Positions 24,380 through 33,378 are shown, counted from the first letter of the stretch. The stretch: DNA of 64,000 nucleotides from Paracnuella aquatica (GCF_003332885.2 NZ_QOWJ01000001.1:744001-808000), one strand, 5' to 3'. Translations and numbers: made by a program. The notes: generated by a model from the letters alone, not told the origin.

Positions 24380-25432
24380 TTAAATACCCAGCACCGAACG
24401 ATTGAACTCCTCGCTGGAACCGGTTCCGGCAAAATCGTCAAAGGTTTTATCGGTGGTGCGGATGATGTGGTTTTTGATAAATACAGCGCCTTCTTTTGCA
24501 CCATCTTCCGGATGCTTCATAGCACACTCCCACTCCATTACCGCCCAACCGGCAAAGTTGTATGCAGTGAGCTTGCTGAACACCGATTTGAAATCAACCT
24601 GTCCATCGCCCAGCGAACGGAACCTGCCGGCACGTTCTACCCAGCCCTGGTAACCGCCGTACACGCCTTGCTTTCCGGTGGGGTTGAATTCTGCGTCTTT
24701 CACATGGAATGCACGGATGCGCTCATGGTAATGGTCGATATATGCGAGGTAGTCGAGGCACTGCAATACAAAATGCGATGGATCATACAGCAAACATGCA
24801 CGGGGATGGTTGTCTACTTCTTTCAAAAACATTTCATACGAAATGCCATCGTGCAGGTCTTCGCCGGGATGAATTTCGTAACATACATCCACGCCGCTTT
24901 CATCAAAAGCATCGAGGATTGGACGCCAGCGGTTGCCGAGTTCACGGAAGCCAGTTTCAACCAGACCAGCAGGACGTTGCGGCCAGGGATATACGGTAGG
25001 CCAAAGCAGCGCACCGCTGAATGTAGCATGCGCATTCAAGCCCAGGTTTTGCGACGCTTTTGCAGCCCATTTCAATTGCTGTACCGCCCACTCCTGCCTT
25101 GCCTTGGGATTGCCATGCACTTCTTTTGGAGCGAAGCCATCAAACAAGGCATCGTATGCAGGATGCACGGCCACCAACTGGCCTTGCAGGTGCGTTGAAA
25201 GTTCGGTGATCTCCAATCCTAATTCATTGATGGTTCCTTTCAGTTCGTCGGCGTAGGTTTTGCTTTCGGCTGCTTTTTGCAGGTCAATAATGTGCGATGC
25301 CCATGTAGGCAATTGCACACCAACAAAACCAAGATCGGCGGCCCATTTACAAATGCTTTTCAGATCATTAAACGGTGCCTGGTCGCCCAGAAACTGGGCA
25401 AGGAAAATACCCGGTCCTTTTATTGTTTTCAT
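24380..25432 (-). CDS. cytoplasmic TIM-barrel sugar phosphate isomerase/epimerase
   Basis: This 350-residue xylose-isomerase-like TIM-barrel protein begins MKTIKGPGIFLAQFLGD and has no signal peptide. Metal-site-type residues are seen in VCYEIHPGEDLHDG, LLYDPSHF, AFHVKDAEFNP and WAVMEWECA. Such proteins isomerise or epimerise sugars and inositols, and related ones act on 3-keto-sugars. It follows the Gfo/Idh/MocA gene, a common pairing, after a 111-bp gap filled with a palindromic repeat. The ATG at 25432 fits; the frame upstream to 25492 runs through the repeat. Confidence 0.9.
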   Translation of the reverse strand: MKTIKGPGIFLAQFLGDQAPFNDLKSICKWAADLGFVGVQLPTWASHIIDLQKAAESKTYADELKGTINELGLEITELSTHLQGQLVAVHPAYDALFDGFAPKEVHGNPKARQEWAVQQLKWAAKASQNLGLNAHATFSGALLWPTVYPWPQRPAGLVETGFRELGNRWRPILDAFDESGVDVCYEIHPGEDLHDGISYEMFLKEVDNHPRACLLYDPSHFVLQCLDYLAYIDHYHERIRAFHVKDAEFNPTGKQGVYGGYQGWVERAGRFRSLGDGQVDFKSVFSKLTAYNFAGWAVMEWECAMKHPEDGAKEGAVFIKNHIIRTTDKTFDDFAGTGSSEEFNRSVLGI

Positions 25433-25460
25433 CTCTTTTAATTTAAAAGAAAGTAAAAAA

Positions 25461-25533
25461 CCACAAAGGCACAAAGTAGCAAAGCCACACAAAGTAATGC
25501 TCTGTGTGACTTAATGCTTCCGTGTCTTTGTGG
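25461..25533. repeat. imperfect palindromic element inside the minus-arm operon
   Basis: Arms CCACAAAGGCAC (25461-25472) and GTGTCTTTGTGG (25522-25533) are inverted with one mismatch. An inner pair CACACAAAG / CTCTGTGTG lies around a 5-nt loop. It fills most of the gap between the Gfo/Idh/MocA and isomerase genes. Part of the arm (AAGGCACRAAG) recurs at 51876-51886. Confidence 0.75.
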
Positions 25534-25543
25534 CTTGAAAATA

Positions 25544-26707
25544 TTACACTTCAAATGTGGTCCACTTTTCATTGCTTTCGTGGCTGCGCACCACGTTGTC
25601 AATGAAAGCCATACCCCTGATGCCATCGTTCACCGATGGGAATTCAACCTGCTCGGTATCCACTTGCTCGCCGGTAATGCGTCCTTGCAAGGTGCGGGCA
25701 AAGTTGCGGTAGATGTTGCCGAATGCCTCCAAGTAACCTTCGGGGTGACCGCCCGGTGTGCGGGTATTCATTTTAGCAATCTCGCTATTGAATGCGGTGC
25801 CTGCACGATAGATCTCAGCAGGCTTGTTGAGCCATTTTACAATCAGTGTATTGGGCTCTTGCTGGTACCATTCAATACCGCCTTCTTCGCCGTATATTTT
25901 AATGGTCAAATTATTTTCTTCACCGGCAGCAACCTGTGTTGCGGTAAGCACACCAGTTGCACCGCCATCAAATTGCAGCAGCACGCCACCGTCATCATCC
26001 AGTGCACGGCCTTCCACAACAATATTAAGCGCTGCGCAAAGCTTGGAAACTTTTTGTCCCGTAATATATTCGGCAAGGTTGAATGCGTGGGTACCAATGT
26101 CGCCCATTGCGCCGGCTTTGCCCGAACGTTTGGGATCGGTGCGCCATGCGGCCTGTGCGTTTCCTTCACGTTCAGAAAGCTTGCTGAGCCAACCCTGGTG
26201 GTAAGAAACATATACTTTACGGATCTTACCAAACATGCCTTCTTTCACCATCTGGCGGGCTTGTTTTACCATTGGGTAACCCGTGTATGTATGCGTGAGG
26301 CAAAGTGTAAGGCCAGTTTCTTCTACTTTTTTTGCCAGTTGTTTTGCTTCGTCCAGCGAAACAGTAATGGGCTTTTCAATCACCACATGAAAGCCGCGGT
26401 CCAGCGCAGCCATGGCCGGTGCAAAATGCGCAAAGTTGGGTGTTACGATGGTAACGAAATCCATGCGCTTGTCTTCGGGCAGTGCGCTTTCTTTTTCCAG
26501 CATTTCCTCCCAGGTGGTGTAAATGCGGCTTTCTTCCAAAAAGAGCGAACGGCCGCTGTCGACAGCAATTTCCTGGTTGATGCTGAGTGCTCCGCAAACC
26601 AGCTCAATCAATCCGTCGGAATTGGCAGCAATGCGGTGAATGGCTCCAATGAAGGCATCCTTGCCTCCACCGATCATACCCATTCTAAGTTTTCTGTTCA
26701 TCGTCAT
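25544..26707 (-). CDS. cytoplasmic Gfo/Idh/MocA-family NAD(P)-dependent oxidoreductase
   Basis: This 387-residue Rossmann dehydrogenase has the nucleotide site MGMIGGGKDAFIGAIHR, the conserved EKP motif in VVIEKPITVSLDEA and a C-terminal alpha/beta substrate domain with GDIGTHAFNLAEY. No signal peptide, so it acts in the cytoplasm. Family members oxidise or reduce hydroxyl/keto groups of sugars and inositols. It is first in the minus arm and divergent from the MFS transporter. ATGs at 26707 and 26701 are both possible; the frame open to 26857 is non-conserved. Confidence 0.92.
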   Translation of the reverse strand: MTMNRKLRMGMIGGGKDAFIGAIHRIAANSDGLIELVCGALSINQEIAVDSGRSLFLEESRIYTTWEEMLEKESALPEDKRMDFVTIVTPNFAHFAPAMAALDRGFHVVIEKPITVSLDEAKQLAKKVEETGLTLCLTHTYTGYPMVKQARQMVKEGMFGKIRKVYVSYHQGWLSKLSEREGNAQAAWRTDPKRSGKAGAMGDIGTHAFNLAEYITGQKVSKLCAALNIVVEGRALDDDGGVLLQFDGGATGVLTATQVAAGEENNLTIKIYGEEGGIEWYQQEPNTLIVKWLNKPAEIYRAGTAFNSEIAKMNTRTPGGHPEGYLEAFGNIYRNFARTLQGRITGEQVDTEQVEFPSVNDGIRGMAFIDNVVRSHESNEKWTTFEV

Positions 26708-26992
26708 GGCGTTTAGGTATTCAGAAATTATGCGTGAATAAAGGCCATCATGCGCAAAATGTGAAAAATATTTGTCAACATAAATGGCGTGGAAAACTAT
26801 TGCAAATAGCCCTGCAACGGTACAGGTTTTTAAAAATAAACATTTACATTTAACCACTCTTTTTTTCTTTCACCACCCTAACGTTTGCCTATTATGAAGC
26901 CGGTCAGCCGTAGCCATCTTTGCAGCATCAACTCCGTCGTACTCCTTTTCGCATCTTTCTAAAATAAACCTTCGATTAAAACGTATAACCAA
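26708..26992. promoter_or_regulatory. divergent control region of the keto-sugar cluster
   Basis: These 285 bp must hold the promoters of both arms. I see no exact TAnnTTTG in the right place for either. Near-matches are TAACGTTTG (26879-26887, one base too long) on the plus strand. A short inverted repeat CTATT-GCA-AATAG lies at 26797-26809. Confidence 0.4.
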
Positions 26993-28234
26993 ATGAACGA
27001 GAACGTTAACAAAAGTGCCTTGTTTAACGGAAGTTGCTTTGCACTCATCACCACTGCTTTTACATTTTCCATTCGTGCAGGTATTCTTCCGCAATTAGGC
27101 GAACAGTTTGGTCTTTCTGCCGAACAACTTGGCTTCATCAACTCCATGTGGTTCCTTGGCTTTCCTATTTCCATGATCATTGGCGGACTGGTGTACCACA
27201 CATTCGGCCCTAAGAACATCATGCTGGTGGCACTGGTTTGTCACACATTGGGTATCCTGCTCACTATCTATGCAGGCGGTTATTCCACCTTGCTTATTTC
27301 CACCTTATTTATTGGTATTGGTAACGGTTGTACCGAAGCAGCTTGTAACCCGATGATTGCCGACATGTATTCAGGTGTTAAGATGCAAAAGATGCTTTCC
27401 CGCTTCCACATGTGGTTCCCCGGCGGCATCCTGCTCGGTTCGCTCATTTCATTGGGTATGACCAGAATGGGCTTTGGCTGGCAGGCGCAAATGTGGGTAA
27501 CAATGATCCCTACTGTTATTTATGCCGTTTTGTTTTTTGGAAAAACATTTCCGAAATCACAGATCGAAGATGCCAACTCGCTTTCCACCAATTTTAAAGC
27601 GATGCTGAGCCCGGTGTTTATATTCCTGTTTTTCGCCATGGCGTTGACCGCTATCTCCGAGTTCGGTCCTAACCAATGGGTAAGCATTATCTTGGTGGCC
27701 AGCGGCGCTGAGCCCCTGCTCATCCTGGCTTTGACATTTGGCATTGCTGCTGTAGGCCGCTGGTTTGCAGGCCCCGTAGTTGCCAGTTTGGGGCAAACCG
27801 GTGTGCTGCTTGCAGGCGCTGTTCTTACTGCCATTGGTATTTATATGTTCAGCACCATCACCGGCCCGATGACGTATGTTGCTGCAATTGTTTTCGCATT
27901 GGGCATCTGCTACTTCTGGCCCGTAATGATCGGTTCGGTGGCGCACCGTGTTCCAAAAAGCAGCGCATTGGGTATGTCTATTGTTGGTGGTGTAGGTATG
28001 TTTTCAACCGCCATTTGGCAGCCCATCATCGGTGGCTGGATTGACAGTGCCCGTGAAAAAAGCGCCGCGGCTGGTCTTACCGGCGATGCGCTGGAACTGG
28101 CAACCGGCCAGGACACTTTGATGAAGATGCTGGCGTTCCCTGCAATCCTCATCGTATTATTTACAATCTTTTTCTTCTGGCAAAAAAATACCAAGCGCAT
28201 TACCGAAAGCGAAATGACCATGGCAGTGCACTAG
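26993..28234 (+). CDS. MFS transporter, sugar-type
   Basis: This 413-residue protein has 12 hydrophobic segments and no signal peptide. The first half includes SALFNGSCFALITTAFTFSIR and the loop GLVYHTFGPKN; a conserved FHMWFPGGILLGSLIS segment lies near 140. It belongs to the major facilitator superfamily and resembles sugar permeases found beside Gfo/Idh/MocA and TIM-barrel genes in Bacteroidota. Its position at the head of the plus arm suggests import of a product such as a 3-keto-sugar. The substrate is inferred from context only. Confidence 0.9.
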   Translation: MNENVNKSALFNGSCFALITTAFTFSIRAGILPQLGEQFGLSAEQLGFINSMWFLGFPISMIIGGLVYHTFGPKNIMLVALVCHTLGILLTIYAGGYSTLLISTLFIGIGNGCTEAACNPMIADMYSGVKMQKMLSRFHMWFPGGILLGSLISLGMTRMGFGWQAQMWVTMIPTVIYAVLFFGKTFPKSQIEDANSLSTNFKAMLSPVFIFLFFAMALTAISEFGPNQWVSIILVASGAEPLLILALTFGIAAVGRWFAGPVVASLGQTGVLLAGAVLTAIGIYMFSTITGPMTYVAAIVFALGICYFWPVMIGSVAHRVPKSSALGMSIVGGVGMFSTAIWQPIIGGWIDSAREKSAAAGLTGDALELATGQDTLMKMLAFPAILIVLFTIFFFWQKNTKRITESEMTMAVH

Positions 28235-28331
28235 TTATTTCACAAAGTATCTTGCCAGATACGCGTTGTTCTTTATTGTCGTTCCATCATTGAATTGTGC
28301 AATACAAAAATGTAATTCGTAATTCAGCTAA

Positions 28332-29207
28332 ATGGCACAATACCATCGCAGAGATCTGATCAAACAGTTGGCTGCAGGAAGCCTTGCAGCTGTGGCATTA
28401 CCCGGTTTTGCTGCTTCCTGCGCCAACTCTAAAACAAAACGTTTGAAAAATAATATCCAACATTCAGTTTGCCGCTGGACTTATGGCTTTATGCCGCTGG
28501 AGCAATTGTGCACCACGGTAAAAGACATCGGCATTGCGGCCATTGATTTGGTTGGTCCCAAAGACTGGCCAACACTTAAAAAGCACGGCATCTTCTCCAG
28601 CATGTGCAATGGTGCGGAAATAAGCCTCACCGAGGGTTGGAACGACCCGCAATACCACGACCGCCTCATCAAACAATACAACGAACACATCGACCTGGTA
28701 GCTGCAGCCGGCTACAAAAACCTGATTTGCTTTAGCGGCAACCGCAAGGGCATGGACGATGAAACCGGCATGAACAATTGTGCTACCGGTTTAAAAAAGA
28801 TCATGGCGCATGCCGAGCAAAAAGGCGTAACGCTGATCATGGAGCTCCTCAACAGCAAGGTGGATCACGCCGATTATATGTGCGACCACACAGCGTGGGG
28901 CGTATCACTTTGTAAAAAAATCGGTTCCGAAAACTTCAAGTTGCTCTACGACATTTACCACATGCAGATCGATGAAGGCGATGTGATCCGAACGATCCAG
29001 CAGAGCCATCAGTGCATTGGTCATTACCACACCGGCGGTGTGCCGGGCCGCCACGAAATCGACGAGTCGCAGGAGTTGTATTACCCTGCCATCATCAAAG
29101 CCATTGTGCAAACCGGTTTCAAAGGATACCTGGCCCAAGAGTTTATCCCGGCGGCCGATGATAAAATTGCTTCATTAAGAAAGGCCATCAGCATCTGTGA
29201 TGTTTGA
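28332..29207 (+). CDS. exported (Tat-type) TIM-barrel isomerase, hydroxypyruvate-isomerase-like
   Basis: This 291-residue protein starts with a twin-arginine signal (Arg6-Arg7 in HRRDLIKQLAAGSL). The hydrophobic stretch ends at a possible lipobox, AASC30. The rest is an AP-endonuclease-2-like TIM barrel with VTLIMELLNSKVDH, LLYDIYHMQIDEGD, HYHTGGVPGRHE and LAQEFIP, the metal-ligand strands of hydroxypyruvate isomerase-like proteins. Export in folded form via Tat suits a metalloenzyme. It is the periplasmic counterpart of the cytoplasmic TIM-barrel protein in the other arm. Confidence 0.88.
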   Translation: MAQYHRRDLIKQLAAGSLAAVALPGFAASCANSKTKRLKNNIQHSVCRWTYGFMPLEQLCTTVKDIGIAAIDLVGPKDWPTLKKHGIFSSMCNGAEISLTEGWNDPQYHDRLIKQYNEHIDLVAAAGYKNLICFSGNRKGMDDETGMNNCATGLKKIMAHAEQKGVTLIMELLNSKVDHADYMCDHTAWGVSLCKKIGSENFKLLYDIYHMQIDEGDVIRTIQQSHQCIGHYHTGGVPGRHEIDESQELYYPAIIKAIVQTGFKGYLAQEFIPAADDKIASLRKAISICDV

Positions 29208-29268
29208 TAAAACAGTACATTCAACATCTGCTTTACCTCTTTTGTACACCTTATAACGATTACGCCAT

Positions 29269-30969
29269 ATGGCAACCAACGTTTACGACGCTATTGTAGT
29301 GGGCTCCGGCATCTCGGGTGGCTGGGCCGCCAAAGAACTCTGCGAAAAAGGCCTCAAAACCATCATGCTGGAGCGGGGCCGCGATGTTAAGCACGTGAAG
29401 GATTACGTCAGTGCCAACAAGGAATTGTGGCAGTTTCCGCACCGTGGAGGCCGCACCCAGCAAATGATCGAGGATTATCCCGTGCTGAAACGAGATTACC
29501 CGCTGAACGAAATGAACCTCGACTTTTGGGTAAATGAAAAAGAAAGTCCCTACACCGAAACCAAGCGGTTCGACTGGTTCCGTGGTTATCATGTAGGCGG
29601 CCGTTCGCTTACCTGGGGCCGGCAGAGCTACCGTTTTTCCGACCTCGATTTTGAAGCCAATGCAAAAGAAGGCATCGGCGTGGATTGGCCTATCCGCTAC
29701 AAAGACATTGCGCCCTGGTACAGCTACGCAGAAAAATTTGCCGGCGTTAGCGGCAACCGCGATGGACTACCACAATTGCCCGATGGTGATTTTCAGCCAC
29801 CCATGGAACTCAACTGCGTGGAAAAAGACGTTGCCGACCGCATTAAAGCGCATTGGAAAGGCCAGCGCCTGCTGACCATTGGCCGCACGGCAAATATTAC
29901 CCAGCCACTGACGGGCCGCACCAATTGCCAGTACCGCAACAAATGCTGGCTGGGCTGCCCGTTTGGCGCATATTTCAGTACACAATCTTCTACCCTCCCA
30001 GCGGCAGAAAAAACAGGCAACCTGACGCTGCGCCCCTGGTCGATTGTAAAAGAAATTATTTACGATAAAGACACCGGCCTGGCCAAAGGTGTACGCATTG
30101 TAGATGCGCAGGACAATAAAACCTACGACTATTTTGCAAAAGTCATTTTCCTCAACGCCTCGGCAATGAACTCCACCTGGGTGCTGATGAACTCGGCCAC
30201 CGACATTTGGCCCGACGGGTTGGGCAGCAGCAGCGGCGAGTTGGGCCACAACCTGATGGACCACCATTTCCGCCTCGGTGCATCCGGCCGTGCCGAAGGT
30301 TACGACGACAAATATTATTATGGCCGCCGGCCAAACGGCATTTATATTCCGCGTTTCCAAAACGTAGGCTCCGACAAACGCGACTATCTGCGTGGCTTTG
30401 GCTACCAGGGCAGCGCCAGCCGCCAGGGCTGGAACCGCGATGTGGCTGAAATGGCCATTGGCGGCGACTTTAAAGATGCGCTGGGCGAACCAGGGCCGTG
30501 GACCATGGGTATTACCGCCTTCGGCGAAATTTTGCCCTACCACGAAAATAGGATCAGCCTCGACAAAACGAAGAAAGATAAATGGGGTCTGCCGGTGCTT
30601 GCCATTGATGCTACTATCCGAGAGAACGAAGAAAAAATGCGCAAGGACATGACCGGCGAAGCTGTGGCCATGTTGGAAGCCGCCGGGCTGAAAGATGTGA
30701 AGCCTTTTGACAACACTTACTATATGGGCCAGGGCATCCATGAGATGGGCACTGCCCGCATGGGTCGCGACCCGAAAACATCGGTGCTCAATGGCAACAA
30801 CCAGGTGTGGGATGCGCCCAATGTATTTTTAACAGATGGCGCCTGCATGACTTCTGCAGCTTGCGTAAACCCATCGCTTACTTATATGGCGCTGACCGCC
30901 CGTGCCGCCGACTACGCCGTAAAGGAGTTGAAAAAAGGAACATTTGATAAAGTGCGGCTGCAGGCATAA
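29269..30969 (+). CDS. GMC-family FAD-dependent oxidoreductase, catalytic subunit
   Basis: This 566-residue flavoprotein has the FAD motif VGSGISGGWAAKEL (GxGxxG at 12-17) and the GMC piece VGGRSLTWGRQSYR. The C-terminal active-site block is HEMGTARMGRDP ... LTDGACMTSAACVNPSLTYMALT (read in pieces). Closest in style to the large subunit of gluconate 2-dehydrogenase and glycoside 3-dehydrogenases. It has no signal peptide. Such subunits are exported together with a Tat-tagged small subunit, here the gene at 32711. Expected reaction: oxidation of a sugar hydroxyl, probably C3, with electrons passed to cytochrome c. Confidence 0.93.
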   Translation: MATNVYDAIVVGSGISGGWAAKELCEKGLKTIMLERGRDVKHVKDYVSANKELWQFPHRGGRTQQMIEDYPVLKRDYPLNEMNLDFWVNEKESPYTETKRFDWFRGYHVGGRSLTWGRQSYRFSDLDFEANAKEGIGVDWPIRYKDIAPWYSYAEKFAGVSGNRDGLPQLPDGDFQPPMELNCVEKDVADRIKAHWKGQRLLTIGRTANITQPLTGRTNCQYRNKCWLGCPFGAYFSTQSSTLPAAEKTGNLTLRPWSIVKEIIYDKDTGLAKGVRIVDAQDNKTYDYFAKVIFLNASAMNSTWVLMNSATDIWPDGLGSSSGELGHNLMDHHFRLGASGRAEGYDDKYYYGRRPNGIYIPRFQNVGSDKRDYLRGFGYQGSASRQGWNRDVAEMAIGGDFKDALGEPGPWTMGITAFGEILPYHENRISLDKTKKDKWGLPVLAIDATIRENEEKMRKDMTGEAVAMLEAAGLKDVKPFDNTYYMGQGIHEMGTARMGRDPKTSVLNGNNQVWDAPNVFLTDGACMTSAACVNPSLTYMALTARAADYAVKELKKGTFDKVRLQA

Positions 30970-31044
30970 ACCGCCTTTGGCAAATTAATTTTTGAAGTAC
31001 AAATCAATTCTTGCTCGTAAATTCTAACGCCCAACAACCTTGTC

Positions 31045-32493
31045 ATGAATAAAGAACAACAACCGCAAAACTCACGCAGGAGTTTTATCAAAAATGCGGG
31101 TTTGGCCGCAGCAGGTTTTTTTATTGTTCCCCGCCACGTTTTAGGCCGAGGCTTCCTGGCACCCAGCGACCGCTTAGTGGTAGCCGGCATCGGTGTAGGT
31201 GGCAAGGGTGAAAGTGACATCAACAGTTTTTTCAAAAGCGGCAAGGCCGACATCGGCTACCTTGTTGATGTGGACGACCGCCGTGCAGCCACTTCAGTAA
31301 AGCGTTTCCCTAAAGCAAAATATTACAAAGACTGGCGTGAGCTGTTCGACAAGGAATCAAAAAGCTTCGACGCGGTTTCTGTATCGACCCCCGATCATAA
31401 CCACGCGGTGCAAACGCTGGCAGCAATGCAACTGGGTAAACACGTGTATGTGCAAAAGCCGCTGACCCACGACATTTACGAAGCCCGTGTGCTGACCGAA
31501 GCTGCAAAGCGCTACAAGGTGATTACGCAAATGGGCAACCAGGGTGCTTCCGGCGACGGCACCCGCCTGATGAAAGACTGGTTTGAAGCCGGCCTTATTG
31601 GCGATGTGCACACCATTTACTCCTGGACCGACCGCCCCGTGTGGCCGCAGGGTATTGAGTGGCCTAAAGCAAAAGCCGAAGTACCCAAAGAACTCGATTG
31701 GGACCTGTGGCTCGGTACTGCTCCCTACCGCGATTACATCGACAAACTGGTGCCTTTTAACTGGCGCGGCTGGTGGGAATACGGCACTGGCGCCCTCGGT
31801 GATATGGGTTGCCACATGTTGGAGCCGGCTTTCCGTGTGCTGGACCTGCGCTACGCAAAAGATGTACAGGCCTCGGTAGGCTCGGTGTATGTTGATGAAT
31901 TCAAACGCGGTTATTTTCCTGAAAGCTTCCCTCCTTCTAGCCACGTTACGCTTACATTTCCGAAAACAGCCAAAACAAAAGGCGAGGTAAAAGTGCATTG
32001 GATGGATGGCGGTATACAGCCTGAACGGCCCGAAGAATTAGGACCAAACGAAGTGTTTGGCGACGGCGGAAACGGCACCCTATTTATCGGCACAAAAGGC
32101 AAAATGATGTGCGGAACCTATGGACAAAATCCGCAATTGCTGCCCACTTCCAAAACAAAAGAAACCAAAGTAAAACAGGTGGACCCTCGTGTTGCCGGCG
32201 GCGCTGAAGGGCATTATGCACAATGGGTGGAAGCCTGTATTGCCGGGCATGGCAAGGGCCAGGTAAGTTCACCATTTGAAGTGGCGGGCCCGCTGACCGA
32301 GCTGCTGTTGATGGCAAACCTCGCCATCCGGGCACACGACATCAGGAAGCCACTAGAAAACAACCGGTTCAGCTTCCCCGGTCGCGGCCTGAAACTGGTG
32401 TGGGACAATGCACAGATGAAAGTGACCAATTTCGACGATGTAAACCAATGGGTAAAACGCGAATACCGGCAAGGGTATAGTTTGAAAGCGTAG
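31045..32493 (+). CDS. exported (Tat-type) Gfo/Idh/MocA-family oxidoreductase
   Basis: This 482-residue protein has a twin-arginine signal (Arg11-Arg12 in SRRSFIKNAGLAAAG). The Rossmann segment LVVAGIGVGGKGESDI (45-59) and VYVQKPLTHD follow, where QKP replaces the usual EKP (Lys138). The C-terminal domain contains GDMGCHMLEPAFR. Exported members of this family carry tightly bound nucleotide, and some process glycosides. It lies between the GMC subunit and its likely small subunit, and so belongs to the same transcript. Confidence 0.9.
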   Translation: MNKEQQPQNSRRSFIKNAGLAAAGFFIVPRHVLGRGFLAPSDRLVVAGIGVGGKGESDINSFFKSGKADIGYLVDVDDRRAATSVKRFPKAKYYKDWRELFDKESKSFDAVSVSTPDHNHAVQTLAAMQLGKHVYVQKPLTHDIYEARVLTEAAKRYKVITQMGNQGASGDGTRLMKDWFEAGLIGDVHTIYSWTDRPVWPQGIEWPKAKAEVPKELDWDLWLGTAPYRDYIDKLVPFNWRGWWEYGTGALGDMGCHMLEPAFRVLDLRYAKDVQASVGSVYVDEFKRGYFPESFPPSSHVTLTFPKTAKTKGEVKVHWMDGGIQPERPEELGPNEVFGDGGNGTLFIGTKGKMMCGTYGQNPQLLPTSKTKETKVKQVDPRVAGGAEGHYAQWVEACIAGHGKGQVSSPFEVAGPLTELLLMANLAIRAHDIRKPLENNRFSFPGRGLKLVWDNAQMKVTNFDDVNQWVKREYRQGYSLKA

Positions 32494-32710
32494 AAGAGGA
32501 TGATGGATGATGGATGATTGTGATTATTAATTATTGAATTATTAATTACTGGTTAGCGGCGTTCAATTTCTTGCTACTTGCATTTGAAAGCCCAATAATC
32601 AATAATTAATAATTATTAATTATTGATCGTCGAAAACATACAACATTCACAATTTACCATTCACCTTTCACGCCTTTCAACCCAGATCAAAAACTTTAAA
32701 ACACATTATC
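32494..32710. repeat. repeat-rich intergenic spacer
   Basis: Contains tandem GATGGAT units (32501-32518), a perfect 12-bp inverted pair AATTATTAATTA / TAATTAATAATT (32537-32548 with 32603-32614) and CATTCAC / CCATTCACC repeats (32644-32666). It separates the Tat Gfo/Idh/MocA gene from the small-subunit gene. Confidence 0.7.
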
Positions 32711-33271
32711 GTGAACAGAAGAGAAGCGGTACAACATATTGCCCTGTTATTGGGCGGCGCAATGGTGGGCTCCAGCGCCCTGCTGACCGGTTGTAAAACT
32801 GAAACCGGCAAACCCACCGAATGGAAACCCGAGGACATAGCTTACCTCGATGAAATCGCGGATACTATTTTACCTACAACCGGCACCCCCGGCGCTAAAG
32901 CAGCACAGGTTGGGCAGTTTATGACCGTGATGGTAAACGACTGCTACGAGGAACGCGACCAAAAAGTGTTCCGCGAGGGAATGGACAAACTGAATGCTTT
33001 GGCAAAAGACAAACACGACAACGTGTTTGTGCAATTGACTCCGCAGCAGCGCCATGAATTATTGGTGGCCCTCGATGCAGAGCAAAAAGATTACGCCGGA
33101 AAGAAAAAGCCCGAAGACCCGGCGCATTATTTCCGGATGATGAAAGAATTGACCCTGCTCGGGTATTTCACCTCCGAGATCGGCTCCACGCAAGCCCGCC
33201 GGCATATCCCCGTTCCCGGCAGTTACAAAGGCTGTGTGCCGTATCAAAAAGGCGAAAAAGCGTACACCTAA
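32711..33271 (+). CDS. gluconate 2-dehydrogenase subunit 3-family protein
   Basis: This 186-residue protein starts at GTG 32711 with Arg3-Arg4, a hydrophobic stretch and a lipobox LLTGC (Cys28), i.e. a Tat-type lipoprotein signal. It continues with WKPEDIAYLDEIADTILPTT, typical of the gluconate 2-dehydrogenase small subunit family. It ends with YFTSEIGSTQARRHIPVPGSYKGCVPY. The subunit folds with and escorts the GMC subunit to the periplasm. It is the last gene of the plus arm, 217 bp after the previous one across a repeat-rich spacer. Confidence 0.92.
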   Translation: MNRREAVQHIALLLGGAMVGSSALLTGCKTETGKPTEWKPEDIAYLDEIADTILPTTGTPGAKAAQVGQFMTVMVNDCYEERDQKVFREGMDKLNALAKDKHDNVFVQLTPQQRHELLVALDAEQKDYAGKKKPEDPAHYFRMMKELTLLGYFTSEIGSTQARRHIPVPGSYKGCVPYQKGEKAYT

Positions 33272-33378
33272 AGTATTTATCCCGTTAAATTCGAAAGCTG
33301 CTTTGCAATTTGCGAAGCAGCTTTTTTTGTGTGAACCCAAATGAAAAATGGCGTTGAAAACTTGCTGCGCAGCTGTTG

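Noticed and set aside
25514-26716. Plus-strand open frame of 400 codons opposite the Gfo/Idh/MocA gene
   Set aside because: Antisense to a gene with intact dehydrogenase motifs; Cys/Phe/His-rich translation without any recognised domain.
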